A DNA stretch of 64,000 bases from Gammaproteobacteria bacterium (GCA_018825305.1 JAHJEO010000014.1:1-64000), one strand, 5' to 3'. Counted from the stretch's first letter, positions 1 through 8,615 are shown. The notes: generated by a model from the sequence alone, not told the origin. Numbers and translations: made by a program.

Positions 1-426
1 CCGGACAGGCAGGGTGGAAGCGATGAAGCCGGCGGTATTGATGACGCCGGAAGCGCCGATGAGGATGCCGGCCGGATTGACCAGCCAGACGCGGCCGTTG
101 GAAGACAGGGTGCCGTAGATGGCGGAAAGGTCGCCACCGACAACGCGGTTGAGGACCGAACTGGAGGCGGAGGCCTGGATGAAGCGGGTGGTTTCGCCGG
201 CAGCGATGTTGAACTGCTGCCAGTTAAGTATCGCGCCGTTGGAGTTGGTGACATTGAGCACCTGGCCGACCTGGTCCAGCACGGCCGTGCCATTCACCAC
301 CGCCACCCCCGTCGGCAGGCTCCACGCCGGGGTTGTGGCAAAACAGGCCGCCACGGCGGCAGTTGCCGCGCGGCGGCGGAATCTGCCCCGCAGCATATTC
401 GAAGTATTGGCCAAGACGCGCTCCAT
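1..426 (-). CDS. Two-partner secretion exoprotein (TpsA, filamentous haemagglutinin type), N-terminal part only
   Basis: On the minus strand the ATG at 426 opens a frame that stays open to the window edge (142 codons), so the rest of the gene lies outside. The N-terminus has an Arg-rich stretch and an Ala-rich hydrophobic segment resembling an extended signal peptide, then the TPS secretion domain with the family motif NPAGILIG near residue 120. AGGA lies a few bases before the ATG. The gene follows its presumed transporter (496-2034) by 69 bp in the same direction, the usual TpsB-TpsA arrangement. TpsA proteins are exported through TpsB as large beta-helical adhesins or toxins; which kind this is cannot be told from the fragment. 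Confidence 0.85.
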   Translation of the reverse strand, partial: MERVLANTSNMLRGRFRRRAATAAVAACFATTPAWSLPTGVAVVNGTAVLDQVGQVLNVTNSNGAILNWQQFNIAAGETTRFIQASASSSVLNRVVGGDLSAIYGTLSSNGRVWLVNPAGILIGASGVINTAGFIASTLPVR

Positions 427-495
427 CCGGTAATCCTTTGCTATGCCAGCCAAATTACGCCGGTCGGCGCCGACTGGCTATGATCTATTTCACGT

Positions 496-2034
496 TCAAT
501 AGGTGATTTGCAGGGCGAAGCTGCCTGTGTCCTTGCGGAAGCCGGCGGCGATGGGGCCGTCGACGTTGGCGGACGTGATGTAGGCCTGCAGGGCCACCTG
601 CTTGCCGATGCCGTAGCGCAAGCCCAGGCCAAGACTGGTGAGCTGGGTCGAGGCGCGGGCGCCCGGCACGGCGGGGCGATGATTGACGCCCTCGCCGACG
701 TCGGCGAAGACGAAGGCCTTGAGGCTGCCGGGCAATCCGACGTAACTGATCAGTTCGGGTGTGATCAGCTCGGCGTTGGCAAAATAGCCGTAATCGCCGG
801 CGACCACGCGCTCGTGAAATCCGCGCACGGCTGTCGAGCCGGCCACGCCGAATTTTTCTGCGTCGGGAAGCGTGCTCGGACTGTACTGGCTGCTGAAGGC
901 GACCCGGGTAGTCCAGTCGGCGGGCAAGGCGCGCATGTAGCTGCCGGACAGGCGATAGGCGACGAAATTGGCCGGGCCGGCGGCGGGCTGGGGCCGGATG
1001 CCGGAACCGGCGACGCCGAGGCTGTAATCGAATAACTGCCCGGCGCTCAGGCGCTGGCCGACATAGGTGACGGAAAGCGGCTCGAGCCGGACGGGCGTGC
1101 AAAACGCGCCGACGCAGGTCTCGAGATCCTTTTTGTCGTAGCCCAGAATCACCTTGGAGGTGTATTCGCCGCGACGCGGCAGGTAGTGGTTCCAGCGCAG
1201 CGCGAACACCTCGCCCTTGCCGACGATGTTGAGGCCGGTGGCCTGCGCCACGGGCACGTTCGCCGTCGACTTGCCGTAGATGATGTCGAGCGCATCGCCG
1301 ATGCCGTAGAACGGCAGGCGGTAGGCGCCGCTCAGCACGGTGACGGCACTCGGCCGCTCGGCCGAGGTGGTCGCCGCCAGCGTCAGGACCTGGTCGCGGT
1401 CGAGCACGTTGGCGTGCTGGTAGGCGAGGCCGATGCGGTGCTGTCCGGTGGTGTTGGTACCGGTGTTGTCGGCGGTGAAGATAAAGCGCTGCGGATTGTC
1501 GTCGGTGACGTTGATCTTGGCGTCGACCTTGCCTTCGTCCTCGGATACACCGAGGGTGACCTCGAGCTGCTTGGCCGGGTTGTCGTTGGAGAGCTGGATG
1601 TTCTCGGACAACTCGCGCATGTTCGGCGCCTTGCCCTCCTGCAGCGCCGGCAGGCCGGCGCGGATGTTGGTTTCGCCGTAGTGCTTGTTGCTGGTGATCA
1701 CCACCTTGCCGACCACGGACTCTGTCACTACCAGCCGCACCACGCCGGCGGCGAGTTCCTGCTCGGGGACGAAGACCTGGACGGTGCCGAAGCCCGCCTT
1801 GCGGTAGGCGTTCTCGAGTGCCTCGAGCGCCTTCTGCACATCGCCATAGACGCGCTGCTTGCCGACGAAGGGGCCGACCAGTTCATCGACCCGGGTCTGC
1901 GGCAGGAGGCTGTTGCCTTCGACCTGGAAGCGGGTGATGTCGAAACGAACGTCGGTTTGAGCCTGGGCCGTCGAAACAACTGCTGCGACGCCGATTGCGG
2001 CGCACAGAATCCTGATGTAAGTCTTAAGTTTCAC
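496..2034 (-). CDS. ShlB/FhaC-family outer-membrane transporter (TpsB)
   Basis: This 512-residue protein should be the outer-membrane pore that exports the exoprotein encoded downstream. It begins with a signal peptide ending near STAQAQ, followed by a POTRA region (about 30-105, FQVEGNSLLP) and a second periplasmic segment, then a beta-barrel to the C-terminus, which ends in an aromatic residue (ALQITY). VRGFHE near residue 405 matches the conserved tip motif of the loop that plugs the barrel in this family. The start is a GTG at 2034, preceded by GGGAGG at good spacing. An AT-rich leader (2035-2171) separates it from rng and probably holds the promoter for the pair. Confidence 0.93.
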   Translation of the reverse strand: MKLKTYIRILCAAIGVAAVVSTAQAQTDVRFDITRFQVEGNSLLPQTRVDELVGPFVGKQRVYGDVQKALEALENAYRKAGFGTVQVFVPEQELAAGVVRLVVTESVVGKVVITSNKHYGETNIRAGLPALQEGKAPNMRELSENIQLSNDNPAKQLEVTLGVSEDEGKVDAKINVTDDNPQRFIFTADNTGTNTTGQHRIGLAYQHANVLDRDQVLTLAATTSAERPSAVTVLSGAYRLPFYGIGDALDIIYGKSTANVPVAQATGLNIVGKGEVFALRWNHYLPRRGEYTSKVILGYDKKDLETCVGAFCTPVRLEPLSVTYVGQRLSAGQLFDYSLGVAGSGIRPQPAAGPANFVAYRLSGSYMRALPADWTTRVAFSSQYSPSTLPDAEKFGVAGSTAVRGFHERVVAGDYGYFANAELITPELISYVGLPGSLKAFVFADVGEGVNHRPAVPGARASTQLTSLGLGLRYGIGKQVALQAYITSANVDGPIAAGFRKDTGSFALQITY

Positions 2035-2171
2035 AATGCCTCCCGCGAACCCGCGGGCCGAATCCCGGCCAGGAGTTCAGGTCAAATCGAAATACGCTTT
2101 GCAACTTACTGCTTTTTAATGGATTTTTCAATGAAAATAAAAAACCCTTTAGATCGGCTGTCAGATTATTA
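2035..2171 (-). promoter_or_regulatory. AT-rich intergenic leader upstream of the TpsB-TpsA pair
   Basis: This 137-bp gap between the end of rng and the GTG start of tpsB contains a markedly AT-rich patch (about 2100-2170) in an otherwise GC-rich region. On the minus strand it has A- and T-tracts and a TTGACC hexamer about 60 bp before the start. I see no confident -10 partner. It is the only plausible place for a promoter serving the secretion pair, and the T-tracts could also help end rng transcription. Confidence 0.4.
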
Positions 2172-3629
2172 CTACAGCAGGACGATGTCAAACTGTTCCT
2201 GTGTATAACTCGCCTCGGCGTGCAGCGATACCGGCTTGCCGATGAAGTCCGACAGCATGGCCAGCGCCTGCGATTCTTCGTCGAGGAAAAGGTCGATGAC
2301 GGTCGGGGAGCCGAGGATGCGGTATTCGCGGGCGTTGAACTGGCGGGCTTCGCGCAGCAGCTCGCGGAGGATTTCGTAGGCGACGGTCTGCGAGGTTTTT
2401 ACTTCGCCGCGACCGCCGCAGGTGGGGCAGGTCTCGCAGAGGATGTGGGCAAGCGATTCACGCGTGCGCTTCCGGGTCATCTCGACCAGGCCGAGCTGGG
2501 TGAAGCCATTGACAGTGATGCGGGTGTGGTCGCGCGCCAGCGCCTTGTTGAGCTCGGCCAGCACGGCTTCCTTGTGCTCGACGTTTTCCATGTCGATGAA
2601 GTCGAGGATGATGATGCCGCCGAGGTTGCGCAGCCGCAGCTGGCGGGCGATGGCCTGCGCTGCTTCGAGGTTGGTCTTGAAGATGGTGTCGTCGAAATTG
2701 CGGGCGCCGACGAAGCCGCCGGTATTGACGTCGATGGTGGTCAGTGCCTCGGTCTGATCGACGATGAGGTAGCCGCCGGACTTGAGCTCGACGCGCCGTG
2801 CCAGCGCCTTCTGGATTTCGTCCTCGACGCCGTGCAGGTCGAACAGCGGCCGCTCGCCGGTGTAATGCGAGAGCAGGCCCACCAGTTGCGGCATGTATTC
2901 CTGGGCAAAGAAGGAGAGCTTCTGGAAGTTCTCGCGCGAATCGACGATGATCCGGGTGGTTTCTGAGCTGGCGAGGTCGCGCAGCACGCGCTCGGCCAGC
3001 GTCAGGTCGTGGTGCAGCAGCGTCGGCGGCTGGGCGCCCTTGGAGCGCTGGGTGATTTCGGACCAGAGCCGGCGCAGGTAGGCGATGTCGGTGGCAAGTT
3101 CGTCGCTCGAAGCCGAAGATGCCATGGTGCGGACGATGAAGCCGCCGGGCGCGTCCGGTGGCAGCAACTGCTGGATGCGGCTGCGCAAGGACTCGCGCTC
3201 GGCCTCGTCCTCGATGCGCTGCGAGATGCCGATGTGTTTTTCCTGCGGCAGGAACACCAGCAGCCGGCCGGCGATCGATATCTGCGTCGACAGACGCGCG
3301 CCCTTGGAGCCGATCGGGTCCTTGAGCACCTGCACGACGATGTTCTGGCCTTCGCTGAGGATGCGCTCGATCGGCCGTGGCTCCTGGCCGCCGCCATTGC
3401 GCTCTTCCCAGATGTCGGCGACATGGAGGAAGGCGGTGCGCTCGAGGCCGACATCGACGAAGGCCGACTGCATGCCGGGCAGGACGCGGGCGACGCGACC
3501 GAGATAGACGTTGCCGACGATGCCGCGGCCGTGGGTGCGCTCGATGTGCAGTTCCTGCACCACGCCCTGCTGCATCAGGGCGACCCGCGTTTCCTGCGGG
3601 GTGCAATTGATTAGGAACTCTTCTTCCAC
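2172..3629 (-). CDS. rng: Ribonuclease G
   Basis: This 485-residue endoribonuclease of the RNase E/G family acts in 16S rRNA 5' maturation and mRNA decay. The N-terminus EEEFLINCTPQETRVALMQQ is typical of RNase G; an S1 domain follows (NVYLGRVARVLPGMQSAFVD). The catalytic region holds TTIDVNTGGFVG with the metal-binding Asp, and CPTCGGRG is the zinc-link cysteine motif near residue 405. It lacks the long C-terminal scaffold of RNase E. The family start aligns with the GTG at 3629; a longer in-frame reading upstream would overlap the CZB gene and has no family support. It is the last gene of the housekeeping run, 10 bp after the CZB gene. Confidence 0.95.
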   Translation of the reverse strand: MEEEFLINCTPQETRVALMQQGVVQELHIERTHGRGIVGNVYLGRVARVLPGMQSAFVDVGLERTAFLHVADIWEERNGGGQEPRPIERILSEGQNIVVQVLKDPIGSKGARLSTQISIAGRLLVFLPQEKHIGISQRIEDEAERESLRSRIQQLLPPDAPGGFIVRTMASSASSDELATDIAYLRRLWSEITQRSKGAQPPTLLHHDLTLAERVLRDLASSETTRIIVDSRENFQKLSFFAQEYMPQLVGLLSHYTGERPLFDLHGVEDEIQKALARRVELKSGGYLIVDQTEALTTIDVNTGGFVGARNFDDTIFKTNLEAAQAIARQLRLRNLGGIIILDFIDMENVEHKEAVLAELNKALARDHTRITVNGFTQLGLVEMTRKRTRESLAHILCETCPTCGGRGEVKTSQTVAYEILRELLREARQFNAREYRILGSPTVIDLFLDEESQALAMLSDFIGKPVSLHAEASYTQEQFDIVLL

Positions 3630-3639
3630 GGCGGGGCCG

Positions 3640-4107
3640 CTACTTGCGGTCGGAAATCTGCACGTAGAGGCGGGCCAGCTGCATCTTGACGCGCTCGGAG
3701 GCGCGCACGTAGTCGCCGTGGTCAAGCATGCGCAGCGCCTCGTCCTTCCTGCCCTGCTGGGCAGTCGTAAGGACCTGGCCGGCGCAGGTGTGGAAGTGCG
3801 CGTGCATTGCCTTCATGTCGCCGAAGGTCTGGATGGCACCATAGCTTTCGCTGCCACTGCCGTAGATCCACTTGCCCAGCGGGCACTGGTCGTCGCGCGA
3901 AATCACCTCGACCTTGAGGTCTTCCTGGCTGGTGCCGTTGATGTAATTTTCCAGGCGCGTCTTCCACTTCATGTGGGCGTCGATCGCCGTCATGAAGTTG
4001 AGGCCACCGACCTCGGCGGTCTGGCCATCAGCCGGCGCCGCGCCATCGGCAGCGCCCGAAGCCTCTGTGCCGCCGGCAATTTTCTTGAACCAGTCCATCA
4101 GACCCAT
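3640..4107 (-). CDS. CZB-domain (chemoreceptor zinc-binding) protein
   Basis: This 155-residue soluble protein consists of a short N-terminal helix (MGLMDWFKKIAGG), a Gly/Ala-rich linker and a CZB domain from about residue 40. The expected zinc ligands are visible: His in DAHMKWK, Cys in DDQCPLGKWIYG, and two His in MHAHFHTC. In chemoreceptors and diguanylate cyclases this domain senses zinc or oxidants, but here there is no partner domain, so it may be a stand-alone sensor or metal-binding protein. AGGGAG precedes the ATG. It sits between maf and rng in one transcription direction; its role there is unknown. Confidence 0.85.
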   Translation of the reverse strand: MGLMDWFKKIAGGTEASGAADGAAPADGQTAEVGGLNFMTAIDAHMKWKTRLENYINGTSQEDLKVEVISRDDQCPLGKWIYGSGSESYGAIQTFGDMKAMHAHFHTCAGQVLTTAQQGRKDEALRMLDHGDYVRASERVKMQLARLYVQISDRK

Positions 4108-4126
4108 TTGTTCTTCTCCCTTTGTC

Positions 4127-4744
4127 TCAGGCGGGGTAGCCGAACCGTCTCAGCAACAGCGCAGTCTCACACAAGGGCAGGCCGACGATGCCCGAATGCG
4201 AGCCGCGAATTTCCTCGATGAATATTGCCGCTCGGCCCTGGATGCCGTAGGCACCGGCCTTGTCCATCGGTTCTCCGCTCAGCACGTAGCGTCGAATCTC
4301 TTCCGGATCGAGTGGCCGGAAGCGCACCTCGCTGATGCTGGTGTGCTGTTCGATTCGGGCACCATGGGCGATGGCTACGGAGGTCAGCACGCGGTGGGAC
4401 CGTCCCGACAGCCGGCCGAGGATGGCCATCGCGTCCTGCTCATCCTGTGGCTTGCCGATGATTTCGCCCTCGACGTCGAGCGTGGTGTCGGCCGCCAGCA
4501 CCGGTCGCGGGGCCAGGCGGCGCACGCCGATCAGTTGTGCGCCATGGGTGGCCTTGGCTATCGCCACGCGCTGCACGTAGTCGTCCGGCGTTTCACCGGC
4601 ACGGGCATCCTCGCTGGTCTGCGGGTCCTCGCGGGTGCCGGCACGAAACAGCATCAGGTCGAAATGCACGCCGATCTGCGCCAGCAGCTCGCGCCGGCGC
4701 GGACTCTTCGATGCCAGGTAGATGCGTGGTTCTAGGCTGCTCAT
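4127..4744 (-). CDS. maf: Maf-family nucleoside triphosphate pyrophosphatase
   Basis: This 205-residue house-cleaning enzyme hydrolyses non-canonical or regulatory nucleoside triphosphates to monophosphate and pyrophosphate in the cytoplasm. The N-terminal signature [10 protein letters not shown], the [15 protein letters not shown] block with the catalytic Asp, and [19 protein letters not shown] near the end are all present. Length is normal. Its ATG overlaps the rlmH stop as ATGA, so the two are probably translationally coupled. Which nucleotide it prefers (dTTP/UTP or m7GTP) cannot be settled by eye. Confidence 0.94.
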   Translation of the reverse strand: MSSLEPRIYLASKSPRRRELLAQIGVHFDLMLFRAGTREDPQTSEDARAGETPDDYVQRVAIAKATHGAQLIGVRRLAPRPVLAADTTLDVEGEIIGKPQDEQDAMAILGRLSGRSHRVLTSVAIAHGARIEQHTSISEVRFRPLDPEEIRRYVLSGEPMDKAGAYGIQGRAAIFIEEIRGSHSGIVGLPLCETALLLRRFGYPA

Positions 4745-5211
4745 TCTCGGTGGTAAGGATGGCCCTTCAGTACGCTGGCCGCGCGGTAGAGCGACTCGGC
4801 GAGGATGACGCGCACCAGCGCGTGCGGCAGCGTCAGGCTGGAAAGCCGCATCATAGCGCGGGCATCGGCTTTCAGGCCGGGGTCAAGTCCGTCCGGGCCG
4901 CCGATCAGGAAGGCGACATCCTCGCCTTCGCCCGACCATTGGGCAAGGCTGGCTGCCAGTGCCTGGGTGGTCGGGTCGCGGCCATGCTCGTCGAGCGCGA
5001 TGAGGTGGCAGCGCTCTGGCAGCGCTGCCCGCAGACGCATGGCCTCGGCGGCCATCATCGCCGCTGGTGACTTGCCCGTGGTGCGCGGTTCGGCCTTGAC
5101 CTCGCGCAGTTCGAGCGGCCATTCGCGCGGCATGCGCCGGGCGTAATCGTCGAAGCCGGCGGCGACCCAGCCGGGCATGCGGGTACCGACGGCGGCGACG
5201 ATCAGTTTCAG
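4741..5211 (-). CDS. rlmH: 23S rRNA (pseudouridine1915-N3)-methyltransferase RlmH, apparently CTG start
   Basis: This SPOUT methyltransferase modifies pseudouridine 1915 in helix 69 of 23S rRNA. The family N-terminus (usually MKLLIVAVGTRMP) corresponds here to codons CTG AAA CTG ATC, which begin exactly where the rsfS stop lies (CTGA overlap). A start there gives 156 residues, the normal length. The next ATG, in TRMPGW, would remove the first beta-strand. The SAM-binding segment [11 protein letters not shown] and the C-terminal [20 protein letters not shown] are intact. Downstream, maf overlaps its stop. Pairing with rsfS is a widely conserved order. Confidence 0.88.
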   Translation of the reverse strand: MKLIVAAVGTRMPGWVAAGFDDYARRMPREWPLELREVKAEPRTTGKSPAAMMAAEAMRLRAALPERCHLIALDEHGRDPTTQALAASLAQWSGEGEDVAFLIGGPDGLDPGLKADARAMMRLSSLTLPHALVRVILAESLYRAASVLKGHPYHRE

Positions 5212-5708
5212 GCTTCGCCGCTCCGCACGCGCCGGCTGCGTGCCGGCGTTGCCTTGGGTTCCGCAGTGCTGCGCTTGGCGCTTGGCGCGCGGCTGGCGGG
5301 GGCTTTTGCCGCTGGTTTGGCGGCCGCACGCTTCGCCGGGGCCGCAGACGCCGTGCCGCCAGCGCCGAGTTTTTCGGCACGCGTCGGCCTGGCTTCCCAG
5401 AGCTCCTCCAGGTTGTAATGGGCACGTACGGCCGGCAGCATGACATGGACGATGATATCGCCGAGATCGACCAGCACCCATTCGCCACTGTCATCGCCTT
5501 CGACCCCGTAGACCTCGCCGCCGGCCTCCTTGACCTTGTCCTGGACGCTGCGCGCCAGCGCCCGCGTCTGGCGGTTGGAGTTGCCGGTAGCGACCACGAT
5601 GCGGTCGAACAGGGCGGTGAGCTTGATGGTGTTGATGACCGTGATGTCTTCGCCCTTGATGTCCTCGAGCGCGGATACGGTGATTTTCTGGAGCTTGCGG
5701 ATGTCCAT
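5208..5708 (-). CDS. rsfS: Ribosomal silencing factor RsfS with a repeat-containing C-terminal tail
   Basis: RsfS binds uL14 and keeps ribosomal subunits apart when nutrients are low. Residues 1-110 form the usual Iojap domain ([20 protein letters not shown], then [16 protein letters not shown] and YNLEELW). The family normally stops near 105-120 residues, but this protein has 166. The extra part starts with [11 protein letters not shown], an in-frame copy of the window's dispersed repeat, followed by a low-complexity Ala/Lys/Pro/Arg tail. I infer that a repeat insertion removed the original stop or created the tail. The ATG at 5708 starts 2 bp before the nadD stop. Confidence 0.93.
   Translation of the reverse strand: MDIRKLQKITVSALEDIKGEDITVINTIKLTALFDRIVVATGNSNRQTRALARSVQDKVKEAGGEVYGVEGDDSGEWVLVDLGDIIVHVMLPAVRAHYNLEELWEARPTRAEKLGAGGTASAAPAKRAAAKPAAKAPASRAPSAKRSTAEPKATPARSRRVRSGEA
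5350..5375 (-). repeat. Dispersed 25-bp repeat, copy in rsfS (sense, in frame)
   Basis: This copy reads on the minus strand as an A-run, CTCGGCGCTGGC, then GGCACGGC. It encodes EKLGAGGTA at residues 111-119 of RsfS, exactly where the conserved domain ends. Confidence 0.75.
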
Positions 5709-5709
5709 G

Positions 5710-6351
5710 TCAGGTGCCGTAGAGATGATGAGTGCGAATGTAATCGAGAATGCCCGGCGGTAGCCAGTCGCCGGGGTCCTGCCCTGCCGCCAGCATGGCG
5801 CGGGTTTCCGTGGCGGAGACCGTGCCGGCGACGAGCGAAAATGTTGTGATTGTGCCGGCCGGCCCGGTGATTGTGTCATGGTGACGACTGTCGAATTCGG
5901 CGGCGAGTTCGGCCGCCATCGCCGCCGTGTCGAGTGCGAAGCCGGGCCGCGTGGCCACCGCGAGGTGGGCGAGCCCGAACAACTCGCGCCAGCGGTGCCA
6001 CGTCGGCAGACCGAGAAAGGCGTCGGCGCCGAGCAGCAGCAGCAGCGGCCTTGCAGTGCCGAATCTTGTGCGCAGGCGTTCCAGCGTGGGCACGGTGTAG
6101 CTTGGCGTCTCGCTCAGCACTTCGCTGGCGTCGATCTCGAAGGCAGAGTGGCCGGCGATGGCGAGTTCGACCATGGCGAGGCGGTCGGTGCCGGGTGCCA
6201 GCGGCGTGTCGCGGTGGCGCGGCTGGCCGGCGGGAATCCACAATATTCTTTCGAGGCCCAGCATCCGGCGCGCCGTTTTGGCCAGGGCCAGGTGGGCGCT
6301 GTGCACCGGGTCGAAGGTGCCGCCGAGTATGCCGATGGCGGCTTCAGTCAT
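5710..6351 (-). CDS. nadD: Nicotinate-nucleotide adenylyltransferase
   Basis: NadD joins ATP and nicotinate mononucleotide to deamido-NAD, the adenylylation step of NAD synthesis. This 213-residue protein has the nucleotidyltransferase signature GGTFDPVHSAHL at its N-terminus, the LGADAFLGLPTWHRW segment typical of NadD, and SATETR near the C-terminus in place of the usual ISSTxxR. The start at 6351 (MTEAAIGILGG) fits the family; a further upstream ATG at 6393 would add 14 residues inside the preceding gene. It overlaps that gene by 8 bp and is followed by rsfS, a conserved neighbourhood. Confidence 0.95.
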   Translation of the reverse strand: MTEAAIGILGGTFDPVHSAHLALAKTARRMLGLERILWIPAGQPRHRDTPLAPGTDRLAMVELAIAGHSAFEIDASEVLSETPSYTVPTLERLRTRFGTARPLLLLLGADAFLGLPTWHRWRELFGLAHLAVATRPGFALDTAAMAAELAAEFDSRHHDTITGPAGTITTFSLVAGTVSATETRAMLAAGQDPGDWLPPGILDYIRTHHLYGT

Positions 6352-7126
6352 CGGCCGGGGTTGCCGCGGCCTCGCTCTCGGCAGCGACGCCATGGAAGAC
6401 GTCGCGGTAGGACAGATAGACGCTGGCCATCAGCACCGGGGCCATGACGAAGATCAGCAGCATGCGCAGCACGACCGAGAAGACATTGAGCAGGGTGGGC
6501 GAAATGCTGCCGGCGACGATCAGGATCAGGCCCGGAATGGCGACGCCGGCCCCGGCAAGGGCGAGGCCGTAGGCAGTGAAGGCGCGCCAGTTGCGCAGGG
6601 CGGCGACGAGGCTGAAGAACACCGCCTTCAGTGCCGGCACGCCGTCCCATGCGGCGAGCAGCGGGGCGAACCAGAAGGCCGTCAGCACCGGCGCGGCGAT
6701 CAGCAGCAGTCGCAGCACCATGCCGAGCACTTCGGCCGGATCGGAATCTTCGAGGCTGGCGAGGTTCTGCGGCCCGCCTTCGACCATGGCGCTGATGGCA
6801 AGGACTGCGAGCGTCGCCAGCAGGTGCAGGCCTCCGAGGCGCAGCATGCCGATGCGATTGGCCAAGAGTCCGTCGAGCAGCTTGAGCTGATCCATCGGTC
6901 GGCCCAGTTCCAGCGCGCGTACGCCATTGGCTGCGATGGCGGTTATCGCCGGCAACGAAACGGCCAGCAGGAAAGGCCCGATGACGGGCAGCAGATTGAG
7001 GAACAGGACGACGAACAGGTAGCCGAAGGTCAGGGCCGTCAGCAGCGGCGGGTTGCGCCGGAACAGCCGGAAGCCCTGGATCAGCCAGAAGACGCCATGG
7101 CGGGCGGGGAGTTGCCGGGCCTGCAT
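6344..7126 (-). CDS. BPSS1780-like multi-pass membrane protein of unknown function
   Basis: This 260-residue protein has about six hydrophobic segments (for example LTALTFGYLFVVLFLNLLPV and the Ala/Leu-rich stretches near 105, 140, 190 and 215) and a conserved-looking N-terminus with GVFWLIQGFRLFRRNP. This layout and the -FAPLLAAWDG- segment match a betaproteobacterial inner-membrane family usually labelled BPSS1780-like; no activity is known. It lies in the nadD operon and overlaps nadD by 8 bp. Family assignment is from memory of the sequence pattern, and function is not inferred. Confidence 0.7.
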   Translation of the reverse strand: MQARQLPARHGVFWLIQGFRLFRRNPPLLTALTFGYLFVVLFLNLLPVIGPFLLAVSLPAITAIAANGVRALELGRPMDQLKLLDGLLANRIGMLRLGGLHLLATLAVLAISAMVEGGPQNLASLEDSDPAEVLGMVLRLLLIAAPVLTAFWFAPLLAAWDGVPALKAVFFSLVAALRNWRAFTAYGLALAGAGVAIPGLILIVAGSISPTLLNVFSVVLRMLLIFVMAPVLMASVYLSYRDVFHGVAAESEAAATPADD

Positions 7127-7136
7127 CGTTCAGCGA

Positions 7137-7487
7137 TCAGACCGGCAGCGGCTTGCCGTCATTGAGTGCGAGCCAGCCCTTGACGATGCGGTAGATGACC
7201 CAGACCGCAGTGGCGCAGAGTATCGCCCAGCCGATGAGGATGATTATGGTGACGCCGCCGATGATGCCGCCGAGCAGGGCGAACCAGAAGGTGCGGATCT
7301 GCCAGCGCAGGTGCGATTCGAGCCAGGTGCCGCGGGCGTCGTCGATCTTGACGTAGGCCAGCACGATGGCGACGATGGCCGAGATGCCGACGAAGAAGGC
7401 CAGTGCCTGCAGCGCGTAGCCGGCGATCGCGACGTTCTTGAGCTTGCGCAGCGCGTCGTCGTCGGGCGGCAGGACTTCGGTATTCAA
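7137..7487 (-). CDS. Small membrane protein, DUF4870/Tic20-like
   Basis: This 116-residue protein has three or four transmembrane segments (GYALQALAFFVGISAIVAIV, FWFALLGGIIGGVTIIILIG and ILCATAVWVIYRIVKG), a short acidic N-terminus and a conserved W-x-YRIVKGW ending. This fits small DUF4870-type membrane proteins of unknown role. The frame opens with TTG at 7487, 10 bp after the DUF2782 stop, and its ribosome site is weak, so the exact start is uncertain. It is part of the same minus-strand run as its neighbours. Confidence 0.7.
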   Translation of the reverse strand: MNTEVLPPDDDALRKLKNVAIAGYALQALAFFVGISAIVAIVLAYVKIDDARGTWLESHLRWQIRTFWFALLGGIIGGVTIIILIGWAILCATAVWVIYRIVKGWLALNDGKPLPV

Positions 7488-7497
7488 GAGGCGGCGA

Positions 7498-7845
7498 TCA
7501 GAAGTTGCCGATGACCCACATCGGCACGCGGTTGCCGGACTCGAACGATTCGCGGCGCGTCATCAGGCCGTCGCCCTTTTCGTCTACGAGGTAGTAGGCC
7601 TTGCCGCCGGGCGGCGTCACCTTGATCATGTAGAGCTTGCCGCTGAGGCGGAACTCCTCGACCTTGTCTTCGCCGCGCTTGATGATGGTTACCTGCGGTT
7701 CCAGCGCCGGGTCGAGCAGGCCCGGCGGGGGCGGCGGCGCCTCGGGCAGCGGCTGCAGGTCGGCGGGACGCTGCTGTGCCAGTGCGGCAAAGGCTACGGG
7801 CAGCAGCAGGGCGGAAAGCAGGAAATGGAGCGGGCGGCGGCGCAT
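7498..7845 (-). CDS. DUF2782 periplasmic protein
   Basis: This 115-residue protein begins with a signal peptide (MRRRPLHFLLSALLLPVAF to about ALAQQ), then a Pro-rich stretch (PLPEAPPPPPG) and a compact domain with VTIIKRGEDKVEEFRLSGKL and IKVTPPGGKAYYLVDEKGDG. The pattern is that of DUF2782, found almost only in betaproteobacteria and some gammaproteobacteria, often beside polA. Here polA is two genes away on the other strand, in keeping with that order. The function is unknown; secretion to the periplasm is inferred from the signal peptide. Confidence 0.82.
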   Translation of the reverse strand: MRRRPLHFLLSALLLPVAFAALAQQRPADLQPLPEAPPPPPGLLDPALEPQVTIIKRGEDKVEEFRLSGKLYMIKVTPPGGKAYYLVDEKGDGLMTRRESFESGNRVPMWVIGNF

Positions 7846-7877
7846 GGCGGGATTCCTCGAAGGACGCGACGATTCTA

Positions 7878-8606
7878 TCAAAGGTTCAGGAGCAGTTCGT
7901 GCTCCACCGGCAGGCGGTCGAAGCCCCGCGTCTGGTAGTGGGCGAAGATGGCGGCGACGACGTCCTCGGGCTTGTCGATCACCTGCAGCAGGTCCATGTC
8001 CTCGGGATTGATCATGCCCTCGACGACGAGGCGGTCGCGGAACCAGTCGAGCAGCCCGTCCCAGAAGGCATGGCCGACCAGGATCAGTGGTATGCGCGGC
8101 GTCTTGCCGGTCTGGATCAGCGTCAGCGCTTCGAGCAGCTCGTCCACCGTGCCGAAGCCGCCGGGCATCACTACATAGGCCGAGGCGATCTTGACGAACA
8201 TGTATTTGCGGGCGAAGAAGTGGCGGAAAGTCTGCGAGATGTCCTGGTAGGGATTGGCCTTCTGTTCGTGCGGCAGCTGGATGTTGAGGCCAATGGCCAC
8301 GCCCTTGCCGTGGTAGGCGCCCTTGTTGGCGGCTTCCATCACGCCCGGGCCGCCGCCGGAAACGACCGCGAAGCCGGCGTCCGACAGCAGGCGGGCGATC
8401 TTCTCGGTGAGGTGATAGACCTCCGATTCCGGCGCCACCCGCGCGCTGCCGAAGATCGAAACCGCAGGCCGCACCGAGGACAGTCGCTCGGTAGCCTCGA
8501 CGAACTCTGACATAATGCCGAAGATCCGCCACGCCTCGCGGGCCGTGGTCGAAGGCTGCGCCAGCCAGGGGTCGGCGACGTTCGGCAGTTTGTCTTTTGC
8601 GCTCAT
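7878..8606 (-). CDS. LOG-family protein (TIGR00730, cytokinin riboside phosphohydrolase-like)
   Basis: This 242-residue Rossmann-fold protein carries both family signatures, SGGGPGVMEAANKGA and PGGFGTVDELLEAL. Relatives hydrolyse nucleoside 5'-monophosphates to base plus ribose 5-phosphate; older annotations call them lysine decarboxylases. The length and the N-terminal extension (about 60 residues) suit the longer bacterial subgroup. GGAG sits just before the ATG at 8606. The start is only 9 bp from the divergent polA start, so both promoters must lie within the facing gene. Confidence 0.9.
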   Translation of the reverse strand: MSAKDKLPNVADPWLAQPSTTAREAWRIFGIMSEFVEATERLSSVRPAVSIFGSARVAPESEVYHLTEKIARLLSDAGFAVVSGGGPGVMEAANKGAYHGKGVAIGLNIQLPHEQKANPYQDISQTFRHFFARKYMFVKIASAYVVMPGGFGTVDELLEALTLIQTGKTPRIPLILVGHAFWDGLLDWFRDRLVVEGMINPEDMDLLQVIDKPEDVVAAIFAHYQTRGFDRLPVEHELLLNL

Positions 8607-8615
8607 CTTTTCTCC

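Noticed and set aside
461-480. GTCGGCGCCGAC palindrome between tpsB and tpsA as another repeat copy or terminator
   Set aside because: It lacks the A-run and GGCACGGC flank of the repeat and has no T-run.
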